Source of the DNA: Oscillospiraceae bacterium
GTDB lineage: Bacteria > Bacillota > Clostridia > Oscillospirales > Oscillospiraceae
Length of the DNA: 64,000 bases
Reading direction: 5' to 3'
NCBI GenBank assembly: GCA_022801715.1
Contig: JAAWSV010000005.1
Coordinates: 1-64,000 of the forward strand
The stretch's first letter is position 1, and each line of letters starts with the position of its first letter. Below the pieces are notes generated by a model that had not been told where the DNA came from, did not search any database, and worked only from the letters and a program-made list of their open reading frames with translations. Made by a program: the position numbers and the translations under genes. Below are positions 9,238 to 17,223 of the stretch, piece by piece.

Positions 9238-10112
9238 GCCGTCACCTCCCTCGAAATCCCCAGTGCCTCCGCCATGGCGATGGTCCGCTGGGCCCGGGAG
9301 ACAATGGGCGCGTCCACCATCTTGCCGTGGAGGGCAATGGCCCCCTTGCCCTGCGCCTTGGCCTCGGCAATGGCATCCATCACCTCATAGGCGTACCGGA
9401 TCTCCTCCGGCGACGGGCTGAATACCCGGTTGATTACCTCCACGTGCCGGGGGGAGATGGAGGACTTCCCGGAGAAGCCCAGGGCCTTGGCCAGAGCGGC
9501 GTCGGCCTCGATCCCCTCGTCGTCGTTCACGTTGGTGAAGGGGGTGTCGTAGACCTCCACCCCGGCGGCCCGGGCGGCCATCACCAGCCGGGTCCGGGCG
9601 TACTCGATCTCCCGCCCCCCCTTGGTGCGTTTGCACTGCAAATCGGCGGTCAGGTCCTCCGCCCCCAAAAAAAGCGCCTCCACCCTCGGACAGCAGGCGG
9701 CGATGGAGAAGGCGTTCTCCACGCCCAGGGCCGTCTCAATGAGGGGCATCAGCGCGGCCCGCTTTTGAAGCCCCAGCCGCTCCTCCACCTGCGCCATGGC
9801 CGCATCCGCCGCCTGTACCTCCTCCGCTGTGCCGGCCTTGGGCAGGAGGAGCATATCCGGTCCCTCCGGCAGGATGGCCTCCAGATCCGCGGCAAAGTAG
9901 GGGGTGTCCACGGCGTTGACCCGAACAATGCGCTCACAGCCCTGGAAGTCCATATACCGCATGGTATTGCGCACCAGAATCCGGGCGGCGTCCTTCTCCG
10001 CCGGGGACACCGCGTCCTCCAGATCGAAGATCACCGCGTCGGCCCCCAGACAGCTCCCGTTGATCAGCATGTTGGGGTTGTTCCCCGGCAAAAACAGCAT
10101 GCTTCTGCGCAT
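9234..10112 (-). CDS. citE: Citramalate/citrate lyase beta subunit
   Basis: This TIM-barrel lyase of the HpcH/HpaI-CitE family cleaves citramalyl-ACP to pyruvate and acetyl-ACP. Its N-terminus 'RRSMLFLPGNNPNML' and 'AVIFDLEDAVSPAEKD' (Mg2+ site) are diagnostic; 'LMPLIETALGVENAF' and 'FLGAEDLTADL' follow. The true start is the ATG at 10112, sharing one base with the citD stop (TGATG). The track's 389-residue version adds about 97 codons that only read citD in another frame. Length here is 292 residues, as expected. Confidence 0.94.
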   Translation of the reverse strand: MRRSMLFLPGNNPNMLINGSCLGADAVIFDLEDAVSPAEKDAARILVRNTMRYMDFQGCERIVRVNAVDTPYFAADLEAILPEGPDMLLLPKAGTAEEVQAADAAMAQVEERLGLQKRAALMPLIETALGVENAFSIAACCPRVEALFLGAEDLTADLQCKRTKGGREIEYARTRLVMAARAAGVEVYDTPFTNVNDDEGIEADAALAKALGFSGKSSISPRHVEVINRVFSPSPEEIRYAYEVMDAIAEAKAQGKGAIALHGKMVDAPIVSRAQRTIAMAEALGISREVTA

Positions 10113-10381
10113 CAGCACTCCCCCCTTCCCCGGCGGACAGCGGTCTCCACACGGGCCCGGATCACGCAGTCCAGGGCCCCACGGTCCACCACGCGGACAC
10201 AGGCGTCCGCCACACGCAGCTCCTCCAGCACCTCCTGAACCGTCTCCCGGATGGCCTCCCCAAAGCGCTCCAGGACGACGGACTCCAGGTGGATCTGAAT
10301 TCCCCCCTCGCTGGGCTCGATCTCCACATAGGCGTCGCTGGATTCCAGTGTTCCCGCAGACGCCGGACGCAGACTGTCCAT
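10112..10381 (-). CDS. citD: Citramalate/citrate lyase acyl carrier protein (gamma subunit)
   Basis: The 89-residue carrier holds the phosphoribosyl-dephospho-CoA arm on a serine in 'AGTLESSDAYVEI' (Ser-14 or its neighbour). It is the first gene of the lyase block, 58 bases downstream of a promoter -10 element, with GAGGCGG as ribosome site. The genes that build and attach the prosthetic group (citC, citG, citX) are not in this window and must lie elsewhere. Confidence 0.93.
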   Translation of the reverse strand: MDSLRPASAGTLESSDAYVEIEPSEGGIQIHLESVVLERFGEAIRETVQEVLEELRVADACVRVVDRGALDCVIRARVETAVRRGRGEC

Positions 10382-10438
10382 TGTTTGACCGCCTCCTTTT
10401 CATGTTATTTTGGAAAGTTGCTGTAACAATGTGGTGAT

Positions 10439-10467
10439 ATTATATAATACCATTTGGGGAAATGCAA
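10439..10467 (-). promoter_or_regulatory. Promoter of the lyase-mesaconase operon
   Basis: On the minus strand TTGCAT and TATAAT are separated by 17 bases, 58 bases before citD. It could drive citD-citE-citF-fumA-fumB-gntR independently of oadB. Confidence 0.75.
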
Positions 10468-10533
10468 TTCTTTTTATCGCACGTGTGGGGGAGACCGTCT
10501 GTGATCCGCCGCTGAAAATGTCGTTTTTCTGTT

Positions 10534-10647
10534 TTACGCTCCCATCCGCCGCAGCAATACAACCCCAGCCCAGATCATCGCCACCACACCGAACACGCCC
10601 GCCATCCCCTCGGCCAAAATCCTGAGTGTCACAATAAATTCTGCCAT
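10534..10647 (-). CDS. Very small Na+-pump gamma-like subunit (OadG type)
   Basis: This 37-codon gene is too short for the ORF track. It starts with ATG nine bases behind AGGAG and ends in TAA. The product begins 'MAEFIVTLRILAEGMAG', continues as one hydrophobic helix and ends 'LLRRMGA'. That layout, one transmembrane helix with a basic tail directly after a decarboxylase beta gene, matches minimal gamma subunits (OadG/GcdG class) that hold the membrane pump together. It lacks the usual C-terminal Zn-binding extension. It lies 41 bases after oadB. The assignment rests on size, topology and position. Confidence 0.7.
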   Translation of the reverse strand: MAEFIVTLRILAEGMAGVFGVVAMIWAGVVLLRRMGA

Positions 10648-10688
10648 ATCCAATTACTCCTATCTCAAATCATATCGGAAAGCCCATC

Positions 10689-11789
10689 TCATACCAGCGG
10701 CGCGACCAAGGAGAGGATCATTCCTCCGGCGATCACCGAGGCGATCTGTCCGCCGACGTTTGCCCCCGCTGCCTGCATCAGGAGGAAGTTGTAGGGGTCC
10801 TCCTGCAGGCCCATCCTGTGTACCGTGCGGGAGGCCATGGGAAAGGCGGAGATCCCCGCCGCGCCGATCATGGGATTTACCTTCCTTTTGCAGAACAGAT
10901 TCAGCCCCTTGGCAAACAGCACCCCGCCGGCGGTGTCCAGCAGAAAGGCCAGCAGGCCCAGCCCTAAGATCATCAGCGTCTCCCAAGTGACAAACAGCTC
11001 CGCGCGCATCTGGAACGCCACCGTCAGCCCCAGCAGCAGCGTGACGAGGTTGGCCAGCTCGTGCTGGGCACTCTGGCTCAGGCTCTCCAGCACACCGCAC
11101 TCCCGAATCAGGTTGCCGAACATCAAAAATCCGATGAGCTCCGCGCTCTTAGGCGCCGCCGCCCCGGCCAGCACCGTCACCAGAATGGGAAACAGGATTC
11201 TGGTGGACTTGGACACGCTTTTGGGGGCGTACTCCATGCGGATTCTCCGCTCCTCCTCTGTGGTCAAAAGACGGATCACCGGCGGCTGGACGATAGGCAC
11301 CAGCGCCATGTAGCTGTAGGCCGCCACCATAATGGCCCCCTGATACCGGCTCTGGAAGTAGTTGGCCACATAGATGCTGGTGGGGCCATCCGCCGCGCCG
11401 ATGATGCCGATGGAGGCGGCATCCCGCAGATCAAAGCCCAGCAGCACCGCCGCCGACAGCGTGAGAAATACCCCCAGCTGGGCCGCCGCGCCGAAGAGCA
11501 GCAGCTTGGGGTCGCTGAGGAGGGGGCCGAAGTCGATCATGGCCCCCACCCCGATGAAAAGCAGCAGCGGAAAGAGCTCGCTGGCAATCCCGGCCTCAAA
11601 CAGCGTTTCCAGCGCCGGCACCTCCGACAGGGGCAGATTCACCAGAATAGCCCCAAAGCCCATAGGCAGCAGCAGCGCCGGCTCCATCCCCCGCCTGACC
11701 GCCAGATAGATCAGCGTCAGGCCGATGAGGATCATGATTCCCTGCTGGGGCGTGAAGGCAAGAAGATTGGAAAATACAGTGTGTTCCAT
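10689..11789 (-). CDS. oadB: Sodium-pumping decarboxylase beta subunit
   Basis: This is the integral membrane carboxybiotin decarboxylase of the oxaloacetate/methylmalonyl-CoA/glutaconyl-CoA decarboxylase family, which couples decarboxylation to Na+ export. The 366 residues have roughly nine to eleven hydrophobic segments. The family's essential Asp lies in 'GIIGAADGPTSIYVAN', and the C-terminal 'NPMIGAAGISAFPMASR' and 'MQAAGANVGGQIASV' are strongly conserved. No carboxyltransferase alpha or biotin carrier gene is nearby, so the substrate cannot be read from context; oxaloacetate is a reasonable guess given pyruvate production by the pathway. AGGAGG precedes the ATG. Confidence 0.93.
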   Translation of the reverse strand: MEHTVFSNLLAFTPQQGIMILIGLTLIYLAVRRGMEPALLLPMGFGAILVNLPLSEVPALETLFEAGIASELFPLLLFIGVGAMIDFGPLLSDPKLLLFGAAAQLGVFLTLSAAVLLGFDLRDAASIGIIGAADGPTSIYVANYFQSRYQGAIMVAAYSYMALVPIVQPPVIRLLTTEEERRIRMEYAPKSVSKSTRILFPILVTVLAGAAAPKSAELIGFLMFGNLIRECGVLESLSQSAQHELANLVTLLLGLTVAFQMRAELFVTWETLMILGLGLLAFLLDTAGGVLFAKGLNLFCKRKVNPMIGAAGISAFPMASRTVHRMGLQEDPYNFLLMQAAGANVGGQIASVIAGGMILSLVAPLV

Positions 11790-11816
11790 AGAAAAAACCT
11801 CCTGAAAATAAAAAGA

Positions 11817-11854
11817 GAGACTTTTACAGCGCCGTTACGCACTGTAAAAGTCTC
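11817..11854 (-). promoter_or_regulatory. Possible transcription attenuator in the oadB leader
   Basis: On the minus strand a 13-base-pair stem (GAGACTTTTACAG and its complement, 12-base loop) is followed by TCTTTTTATTTT and then directly by the oadB ribosome site AGGAGG. It has the form of an intrinsic terminator placed in a 5' leader. An 11-codon ORF (MMRLLQCVTAL) runs through it but shows no amino-acid bias. Confidence 0.5.
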
Positions 11855-11998
11855 ATCATTTCAGACAAAGCCGGGCCCGCGGCCGTACTGACGTGCTTTG
11901 CCGCGCCCCATAGGGACGCCGACTACTCCCTTTTGGCCCATGATATGCCAGAGAGCCGCTCTTGTCAACTATCCAAAGGCAGCCTTAACGGCCCCTTG

Positions 11999-12763
11999 TC
12001 ATCCCCGGTCGGCGGCAATGACCCGCTTCAGGGCCTCCACTCCCACCCGGACAGCGGCGGAGGTGTCCTTGCTCATCGTCTGGTCCAGACCGGCGGCCTC
12101 CCGCTCCTGATTCCAGATCACGTGGAAGCAGGAGCCGCAACGGACCCCCCGGGCGGCGGCCACGGTGAACAGCGCCGCGGACTCCATCTCGCTGGCCTTC
12201 ACCCCGAGGCGTTTCCAAGCCTCCCACTTCTCCAAAAGCTCGGCGCTGACGGGCATTCTGCCGGGGCTGTGCTGACCGTAGAAGCTGTCCTTGCACTGGA
12301 CCACCCCGGCGTGGCAGGTCTTGCCCAAGGCCTTGGCGGCGTCGATGAGGGCGGCGGTGAGGGTAAAATCCGGCACGGCGGGGTACTCGATGGGGGCGTA
12401 CTCCCGGCTGGTGCCCTCCTGCCGCACGGCCCCGGTGGCCACCACGATGTTCCCGGACTGGACGGAGAGGGCAATGCCGCCGCAGGTGCCCACCCGGATA
12501 AAGGTGTCCGTGCCGATATTCGTGAGCTCCTCCATGGCGATGGCGGCAGAGGGCCCGCCGATGCCGGTAGAGCAGACCGAGACCTTCTCTCCCAAGAGGG
12601 TGCCGGTGTAGACGGTGTACTCCCGGTTCTGGGCCACCAGCTCCGCGCCGTCAAACAGCGCCGCAATGGACGCGCAGCGTCCCGGATCCCCGGGGAGGAT
12701 GCAGTAGCGGCCCACGTCGCCGCTCCGACAGTTGATGTGAAACTCTCTCTCTAATTCCTGCAT
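11999..12763 (-). CDS. udp: Uridine/nucleoside phosphorylase
   Basis: This phosphorylase-superfamily protein cleaves a nucleoside, most likely uridine, to base and ribose-1-phosphate. Visible motifs are '[11 protein letters not shown]' (phosphate loop), '[16 protein letters not shown]', '[11 protein letters not shown]' and '[10 protein letters not shown]' (ribose-binding Met-Glu). I start at the ATG at 12763 behind AAAGGAGG, giving 254 residues; the track version adds 30 unsupported codons. It is upstream of oadB in the same direction but 210 bases away, so it may be a separate unit. A 5'-methylthioadenosine or purine substrate is less likely. Confidence 0.88.
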   Translation of the reverse strand: MQELEREFHINCRSGDVGRYCILPGDPGRCASIAALFDGAELVAQNREYTVYTGTLLGEKVSVCSTGIGGPSAAIAMEELTNIGTDTFIRVGTCGGIALSVQSGNIVVATGAVRQEGTSREYAPIEYPAVPDFTLTAALIDAAKALGKTCHAGVVQCKDSFYGQHSPGRMPVSAELLEKWEAWKRLGVKASEMESAALFTVAAARGVRCGSCFHVIWNQEREAAGLDQTMSKDTSAAVRVGVEALKRVIAADRG

Positions 12764-12847
12764 GGCGATACCTCCTTTTAAGGCTATTGTAGCAGGTCGC
12801 CGTCCCGGACGCAAGGAAATCTTTGGCCGTCCTCCTTGCGGCGAAAC

Positions 12848-12876
12848 TTGCAAAACCGAGGAGAAGCCTCTATAAT
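12848..12876 (+). promoter_or_regulatory. Promoter of the SMI1/KNR4-like gene
   Basis: TTGCAA and TATAAT are 17 bases apart, 30 bases before the start codon of the broken gene. The intact promoter suggests recent decay. Confidence 0.7.
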
Positions 12877-12905
12877 GGGTACCATCCCTTTTTCGGAGGC
12901 TGAAA

Positions 12906-13436
12906 ATGGACTTTTTGGATGTGGGCGCAAGAATTCAAGCGTGGGGCGTCAAGATAAGGCCCGCCGTGCCGCTGGAAAAAATCCGGGCATTAGAGGGACA
13001 GCTTGGAATAGAACTTCCCGAGGAGTACGTATCGTTTTTAACGCAGACAGGAGACGGCTGGGAGAAGCAGGTTGTCAGATGCGCGCTCTGGCCGGAGATG
13101 AAGTCCCTGCTTGCCTGATAGGACACCCGCCTGCTCCGTGAGCCCTTTCCCTACACAGACGCCTGGGTCTGGGAAAACCAAGAGACCAACCCTCTGCCGG
13201 GCGAGAGCGACGAGGCTTGGAACGCGCGGGTGAAGGGGCTGCTGCACCCCACCCATCTTGGCAATATCTGTCTGCTGCGCGGCAGCGGTGGGGAAAAATT
13301 CCATCTCATACTGCACGGGGCCTGCGCGGGAGAGATCTGGCAGTTCACAGATGTGGGAATCGCGCCCTGTGCGCCCCGCTGTACCTTTTCCCGGTGGCTC
13401 ACCTCGTGGCTCGCGGACAAGATGGCCCTCCGTTAA
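12906..13436 (+). pseudogene. SMI1/KNR4 (SUKH) family gene broken by two adjacent stops
   Basis: The frame from 12906 encodes '[18 protein letters not shown]', then the SUKH-type 'LGIELPEEYVSFLTQTGDGW', and runs into TGA TAG at 13116-13121. Beyond the stops the same frame continues without a shift for 104 more codons ('DTRLLREPFPYTDAWVW', 'LGNICLLRGSGGEKFHL', 'GEIWQFTDVGIAPC') to a proper TAA. This is one gene of about 175 codons interrupted by tandem nonsense codons. SUKH proteins are often immunity or toxin-neutralising factors, but no toxin gene is adjacent. A functional short form is possible but unlikely. Confidence 0.82.
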
Positions 13437-13461
13437 CCCTCTCTGCTTGAAAACCGTTAAA

Positions 13462-13505
13462 ACAGCACCCCCGTCCAGGGGCCGCGGCCCGGACAGGGGT
13501 GCTGT
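13462..13505. terminator. Hairpin between convergent genes
   Basis: ACAGCACCCC and GGGGTGCTGT enclose an inner GTCC/GGAC stem. It lies between the convergent SUKH remnant and the M23 peptidase. T-runs are poor, so termination strength is uncertain. Confidence 0.6.
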
Positions 13506-13520
13506 CTGCTCCGATTCTGT

Positions 13521-14237
13521 TTACTGCCCCAAGTAGTCCGCCGGGTCCACAGGAACATTGTCCTTGGTCACGGCGAAGTGCAGGTGGGCCCCCAGGGCGG
13601 ACTCGGTGAGGGTGGTGTTGCCCACGGTGCCCACTTGGGCTCCGGCGGAGACGCTGTCCCCCTCGGTTACGGACACCTCCTCCTGAAGGCCCGCGTAGGT
13701 GGTCACATACCCGTCCCTGTGGGAGATCACCACGGTGGTGCCCAGCCGGTCATCCACGGCCACGGACTGCACCGTACCGGCGGCGGCGGCCACCACGGTG
13801 GTACCGGCGGGGGCGCTGATATCCACGCCCTCATGGGTGCGCCAGTCCCTGGTGGTCTCGTTGTACACCGGCATATCCGCGGAGAAGGCGCCCACCGTCT
13901 CCCCGGCCAAGGGGGAGACAATCAGCGCCGGCGGCTCCGGCTCCACCGGCGGCGCGGTCACTGCCGGCGGGGTCTCCCGCTCGGGCATTACCACTGTTAC
14001 CGGATTCTCCACCTCCTTGACAGTCGGCTCCGGATTGACCACCTCCACCGGCGGGTTAGTGGTCACAGGATTGTCCACCTCCGTCACCGGCGGAGGATCA
14101 CTGACCGGATCCGCGGCCTCGTTCCCGGCAAACAGCCAGAAGTACCCGCCTACACCGGCGGCCAGCACACATAGCAGCAGGGCTATGTAGAAGCCCGCGC
14201 CGCCGAAGATGGAGGCCTGATGTTTTCCACGTTCCAT
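13521..14237 (-). CDS. Membrane-anchored M23 (LytM-type) peptidase-domain protein, SpoIIQ-like
   Basis: The 238-residue product has a short cytoplasmic N-terminus, one transmembrane helix at about residues 12-34, a Pro/Val/Thr-rich linker, and a C-terminal LytM domain: 'WRTHEGVDISAPAGTTVVAAA', 'TTVVISHRDGYVTTYAGL' and 'GAHLHFAVTKD'. Metal-ligand His and Asp residues are present ('THEGVD', 'HLHF'), so activity is possible. Size and topology resemble the sporulation protein SpoIIQ, but the usual neighbours are absent, so I leave the symbol open. The ATG at 14237 follows GGGAG by five bases; the upstream start of the track lacks one. Confidence 0.82.
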   Translation of the reverse strand: MERGKHQASIFGGAGFYIALLLCVLAAGVGGYFWLFAGNEAADPVSDPPPVTEVDNPVTTNPPVEVVNPEPTVKEVENPVTVVMPERETPPAVTAPPVEPEPPALIVSPLAGETVGAFSADMPVYNETTRDWRTHEGVDISAPAGTTVVAAAAGTVQSVAVDDRLGTTVVISHRDGYVTTYAGLQEEVSVTEGDSVSAGAQVGTVGNTTLTESALGAHLHFAVTKDNVPVDPADYLGQ

Positions 14238-14345
14238 ACTTGCTCCCAAGCCGCTTTCCGGCATACGGCACGCCGAAATAAGGAATTTCCTCCACCGGTA
14301 GTTTCACCAGCGGAGGAAATTTTTATACGGCAGATCTGCGGTTAA

Positions 14346-14379
14346 ATAAAAAATCGGGCGCTCCCCGAAAGAAGCGCCC
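14346..14379 (-). terminator. Intrinsic terminator of hpf
   Basis: On the minus strand GGGCGCT and AGCGCCC form a stem followed by GATTTTTTATTT, 50 bases after the hpf stop. Confidence 0.85.
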
Positions 14380-14428
14380 AAAAGTATTCGCCAATCTACT
14401 TCTCATGAAGCGGTGCACAAGCAAACTC

Positions 14429-14971
14429 TCAAACGAGATCCCCGTTTGTTTCAATCAGACCATAGCCGCCGCTCTTGCGCTGGTAGACAATGCAGATCAC
14501 GTCCTCCATGTTGCGGAACACGAAGAAGTCATGGTCCAAGAGATTCATCTGCATGATGGCCTCCTCAATGCTCATGGGCTTGACAGCGATGTGCTTGGTG
14601 CGGACCACCTCAAACTCCTTCTCCTCGCTGACATCAAACTCGGCGGGGATGTCGGGGACAAAGGCGTCCTGGCGCAGACGCTTGGAGAGGCGGGTCTTGT
14701 TCTTGCGGATCTGCCGGTCAATGGTGGTGCAGGCCGCGTCGATGGCGCCGCGCATGTCGCCGTCCTTGGACTCCTCCTGTGCGCGGAAGAGGGTGCTGCC
14801 GCTGCGGATGGTGATCTCCACCACACAGCGGTGGTCCTTCTCCACAAGGAAGGTGACAGCGGCGTCGGCCTCGTCCTGGAAGTAGCGATCCAGCTTGCCG
14901 ATCTTCTTTTCAGCGTAGGCCTTGATGGAATCGTTGAGGTTAACTTTCTTGCAGGTAAATGTAAATTTCAT
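14429..14971 (-). CDS. hpf: Long-form ribosome hibernation promoting factor
   Basis: The protein dimerises 70S ribosomes into inactive 100S particles in stationary phase. The N-terminal 100 residues are the S30AE domain ('MKFTFTCKKVNLNDSIKAYA', 'KIGKLDRYF'). After a linker, the C-terminal dimerisation domain is seen in 'VRTKHIAVKPMSIEEAIMQM' and 'DHDFFVFRNMEDV'. At 180 residues it is the long form usual in Firmicutes. The ATG at 14971 lies behind GGAAAGGAG; the 34 upstream codons in the track have no support. It stands alone. Confidence 0.95.
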   Translation of the reverse strand: MKFTFTCKKVNLNDSIKAYAEKKIGKLDRYFQDEADAAVTFLVEKDHRCVVEITIRSGSTLFRAQEESKDGDMRGAIDAACTTIDRQIRKNKTRLSKRLRQDAFVPDIPAEFDVSEEKEFEVVRTKHIAVKPMSIEEAIMQMNLLDHDFFVFRNMEDVICIVYQRKSGGYGLIETNGDLV

Positions 14972-15141
14972 TGGTGTCGCTCCTTTCCATTTCTGGATAG
15001 TGGGTATTTGCATTGTAGCATATATACAAGCATTCGTCCAGTAAAACTTTTCTCTGTTAGCGAAAATAAACAATTTTTCTGTTTTTAACCGGGAGACGAC
15101 AAAAGTATGGCTTTTTCCGCAAAAACCTGCAAAACTTCCTA

Positions 15142-15170
15142 TTTACAAAGGGGGACAAGTTTAGTATTAT
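15142..15170 (+). promoter_or_regulatory. Promoter of a candidate small RNA
   Basis: TTTACA and TATTAT lie exactly 17 bases apart in a gap with no gene. An intrinsic terminator follows about 40 bases downstream, so a short transcript is predicted. Confidence 0.6.
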
Positions 15171-15176
15171 ACTTAT

Positions 15177-15250
15177 CGGAAGCTTTCCAATATCCCACCC
15201 GCTTGGGCCGCTGATGAGGGGTTTGCCTCACGGCGGCTCCTTTTTTTGTG
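15177..15250 (+). ncRNA. Candidate small RNA of about 70 nucleotides
   Basis: The segment starts just after a near-consensus promoter and ends in a terminator hairpin (GCCGC...TGAGG / CCTCA...GGCGGC) followed by TCCTTTTTTT. No ORF with a ribosome site fits within it. I do not recognise the family. The evidence is promoter-terminator spacing only. Confidence 0.45.
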
Positions 15251-15251
15251 C

Positions 15252-15890
15252 CCGGCAGGGCGGGAGGGGGCCGCCGCGTCCCGCGGCGGGGACGGGGGGA
15301 CGGGGGTTTCGCCCCCCGGGGCGACTGGGACTGGGGACCTTTGTCCCCAGTCCCAGCAGAGTTCGGCATACTGCCGAACTCTGTCGCCTGCGGGCGGGTG
15401 ATTGAACGTGAAGGTAAAACCTACGGTTTTCCTTCACACATCCTTTCCCTTTTGTGCTTTTGAGCAATCCGGCAAGAGGCTGCTTAGGGGGACTGGTGCG
15501 AGGATTTACTGCGCAGCTTCGGACGCGGCGGCGGTGGCTCTCGCTTAGCAGGACGGTACTGGCGAGCGTGCCCCCGTCTTTAGCCTTGCTGTAGGCGTCC
15601 GCTGCCGCTCTGCCTGCCTCGCTTCGACTTGCCCCCGGGACTTGCAGGTTGTTTCGCTGTTCGGAGTTGGTAAAGGCCGCCGTACTTTTCGGTGTTGTTT
15701 CGGTATACCGTGTGTAGGGGCGGCCTGTGGCCGCCCGTTCTATCGAAACCCACCGCACTGGGGGAGGGCGGGCGCACGGTGTGCGCCCCTATACCTGTTT
15801 TCGTGAGCTATGTCCGATGACCCAACCCCGTAGGGCGCGACGACCTCGGCGCGCCGTCCCTCGGGACACTCCAATAAACTGGAAACATTA
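15252..15890. repeat. Composite intergenic repeat, copy A
   Basis: This long gap between hpf and prfB holds no credible gene. It shares ordered blocks with 39275-39880: 'GGGGCGACTG', a variable hairpin, 'AGGCTGCTTAGG', 'CTTCGGACGCGGCGGCGGT', 'CCGCTGCCGCTCTGCCTG' and 'GGTATACCGTGTGTAGGGGC'. The tail carries several GTAGGGG-type hairpins (15713-15740, 15766-15791, 15829-15866). Ribosome sites and codon structure are absent, so the ORF-track entries here are artefacts of the high-GC repeat. Confidence 0.75.
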
Positions 15891-15962
15891 TCGTCTGCCG
15901 ATACGCCCCAATAAAACAACAGGGGCCTCCTGTTCGGGAAGCCCCTGCTGCTCCGTTTTCGA

Positions 15963-17087
15963 TTATTTCTTTAGCTCTCCCACTGCGTTTGCCGTCAGAT
16001 ACGCGGTAATAAAGCCGTCTAAATCCCCGTCCATGACGCCGTTCACGTTGCTGGTCTCATACCCGGTGCGGGTGTCCTTTACCAGCTGATAGGGCATGAA
16101 CACATAGGAGCGGATCTGGCTGCCCCACTCGATCTTCATCTGCACACCCTTGATGTCGCTGATCTTCTCCGCGTGCTGCTGGGCCTTCATCTCCATCAGT
16201 TTGGCCCGGAGCATACGCATGCAGTTGTCCCGGTTCTGGAACTGGCTGCGCTCCGTCTGGCAGGAGACTACCACGCCTGTGGGCAGGTGGATGAGGCGCA
16301 CCGCCGAGGAGGTCTTATTTACGTGCTGGCCGCCGGCGCCGGAGGAGCGGAAGACCTGCATCTCAATCTCCTCCGGCCGGATCTCGATGGAGTTGTCGTC
16401 GGGCAGGTCCGGCATCACCTCCAGCGCGGCGAAGGAGGTCTGCCGCCGGGCGTTGGCGTCGAAGGGGGAGACCCGGACCAAGCGGTGGACACCGTTCTCG
16501 CTCTTCAGGTAGCCGTAGGCGTTCTCCCCCTCAATGGAGATGGAGGCGGACTTGATCCCCGCCTCGTCGCCGTCCTCATAGTCCATGATCTGGTAGGTAA
16601 AGCCGTGGCGCTCGGCCCAGCGGGTGTACATCCGGTAGAGCATCTGGCACCAATCCTGGGCCTCGGTGCCGCCGGCCCCGGCGTGGAAGGTCAATATGGC
16701 GTTGTTGGCGTCGTACTCCCCGGAGAGAAGGGTGGCCAGGTTCGCCTCCTCCACCGCGGACTCCAGGGCGGTATAGCTCTCTGTGACCTCCTCCAAGAGG
16801 GAGTCGTCCTCCTCCTCGATGGCCATCTCCACCAAGGTGGTCAAATCCTCCCACTGGCCGACTAAGCGGTCGTACCTGGCGACCTTGTTTTGCAGCTGCT
16901 TGGTGCGCTGGAGGACCTTCTGGCTGTTCTCCCGGTCATTCCAGAAGCCGTCCACCGCGGCCTCCGCCTCTAAACGGGCGATCTCGTGGCGGGCGCTGTC
17001 CAAGTTCAGGGCGGCGGAGAGCTTCTGAAGCTCCGGCTCCATGGCGGAGAGCTTCTGCTTATAGGTATCATATTCAATGATGGGCAT
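15963..17087 (-). CDS. prfB: Peptide chain release factor 2
   Basis: RF2 recognises UAA and UGA and triggers peptide release. Visible motifs are the stop-reading tripeptide in 'VRVSPFDANARR' and the catalytic GGQ in 'SSGAGGQHVNKTSS'. The 374-residue product reads in one frame from 'MPIIEYDTYKQKL' through 'LSAALNLDSARHEI', where many bacteria have the programmed +1 shift at an internal UGA. That autoregulatory frameshift is therefore absent. The ATG at 17087 follows GGAG; the track start seven codons upstream has no ribosome site. Confidence 0.95.
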   Translation of the reverse strand: MPIIEYDTYKQKLSAMEPELQKLSAALNLDSARHEIARLEAEAAVDGFWNDRENSQKVLQRTKQLQNKVARYDRLVGQWEDLTTLVEMAIEEEDDSLLEEVTESYTALESAVEEANLATLLSGEYDANNAILTFHAGAGGTEAQDWCQMLYRMYTRWAERHGFTYQIMDYEDGDEAGIKSASISIEGENAYGYLKSENGVHRLVRVSPFDANARRQTSFAALEVMPDLPDDNSIEIRPEEIEMQVFRSSGAGGQHVNKTSSAVRLIHLPTGVVVSCQTERSQFQNRDNCMRMLRAKLMEMKAQQHAEKISDIKGVQMKIEWGSQIRSYVFMPYQLVKDTRTGYETSNVNGVMDGDLDGFITAYLTANAVGELKK

Positions 17088-17186
17088 AGTGATTTTTCTC
17101 CAATACACAATAATTTAGCCTATTATATCCAAAATCAGCCCGTCTGTAAAGGGGGAATGCGCAGAGGAGCGCAGCGCAAACCCCTA

Positions 17187-17223
17187 AAAAGGGGGGAGAG
17201 GCACCGCCTCTCCCCCCTTTTTT
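17187..17223. terminator. Bidirectional terminator after the MreB-like gene
   Basis: AAAAAGGGGGGAGAGGC pairs with GCCTCTCCCCCCTTTTT around a three-base loop. It follows the minus-strand mreB-like gene directly. Confidence 0.9.

Noticed and set aside
9234-10403. 389-residue version of citE
   Set aside because: The first 97 codons overlap citD in another frame; the conserved CitE N-terminus begins at 10112 with a TGATG coupling.
11820-11880. Leader peptide MMRLLQCVTAL as an amino-acid attenuator for oadB
   Set aside because: It has no run of a single amino acid, no clear ribosome site and no alternative pairing; only the hairpin is kept as a candidate.
15228-15758. Coding ORFs of 60-176 codons inside the two composite repeats
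   Set aside because: They lie on repeated, hairpin-rich sequence, have Arg/Pro/Gly-dominated translations and no start signals.
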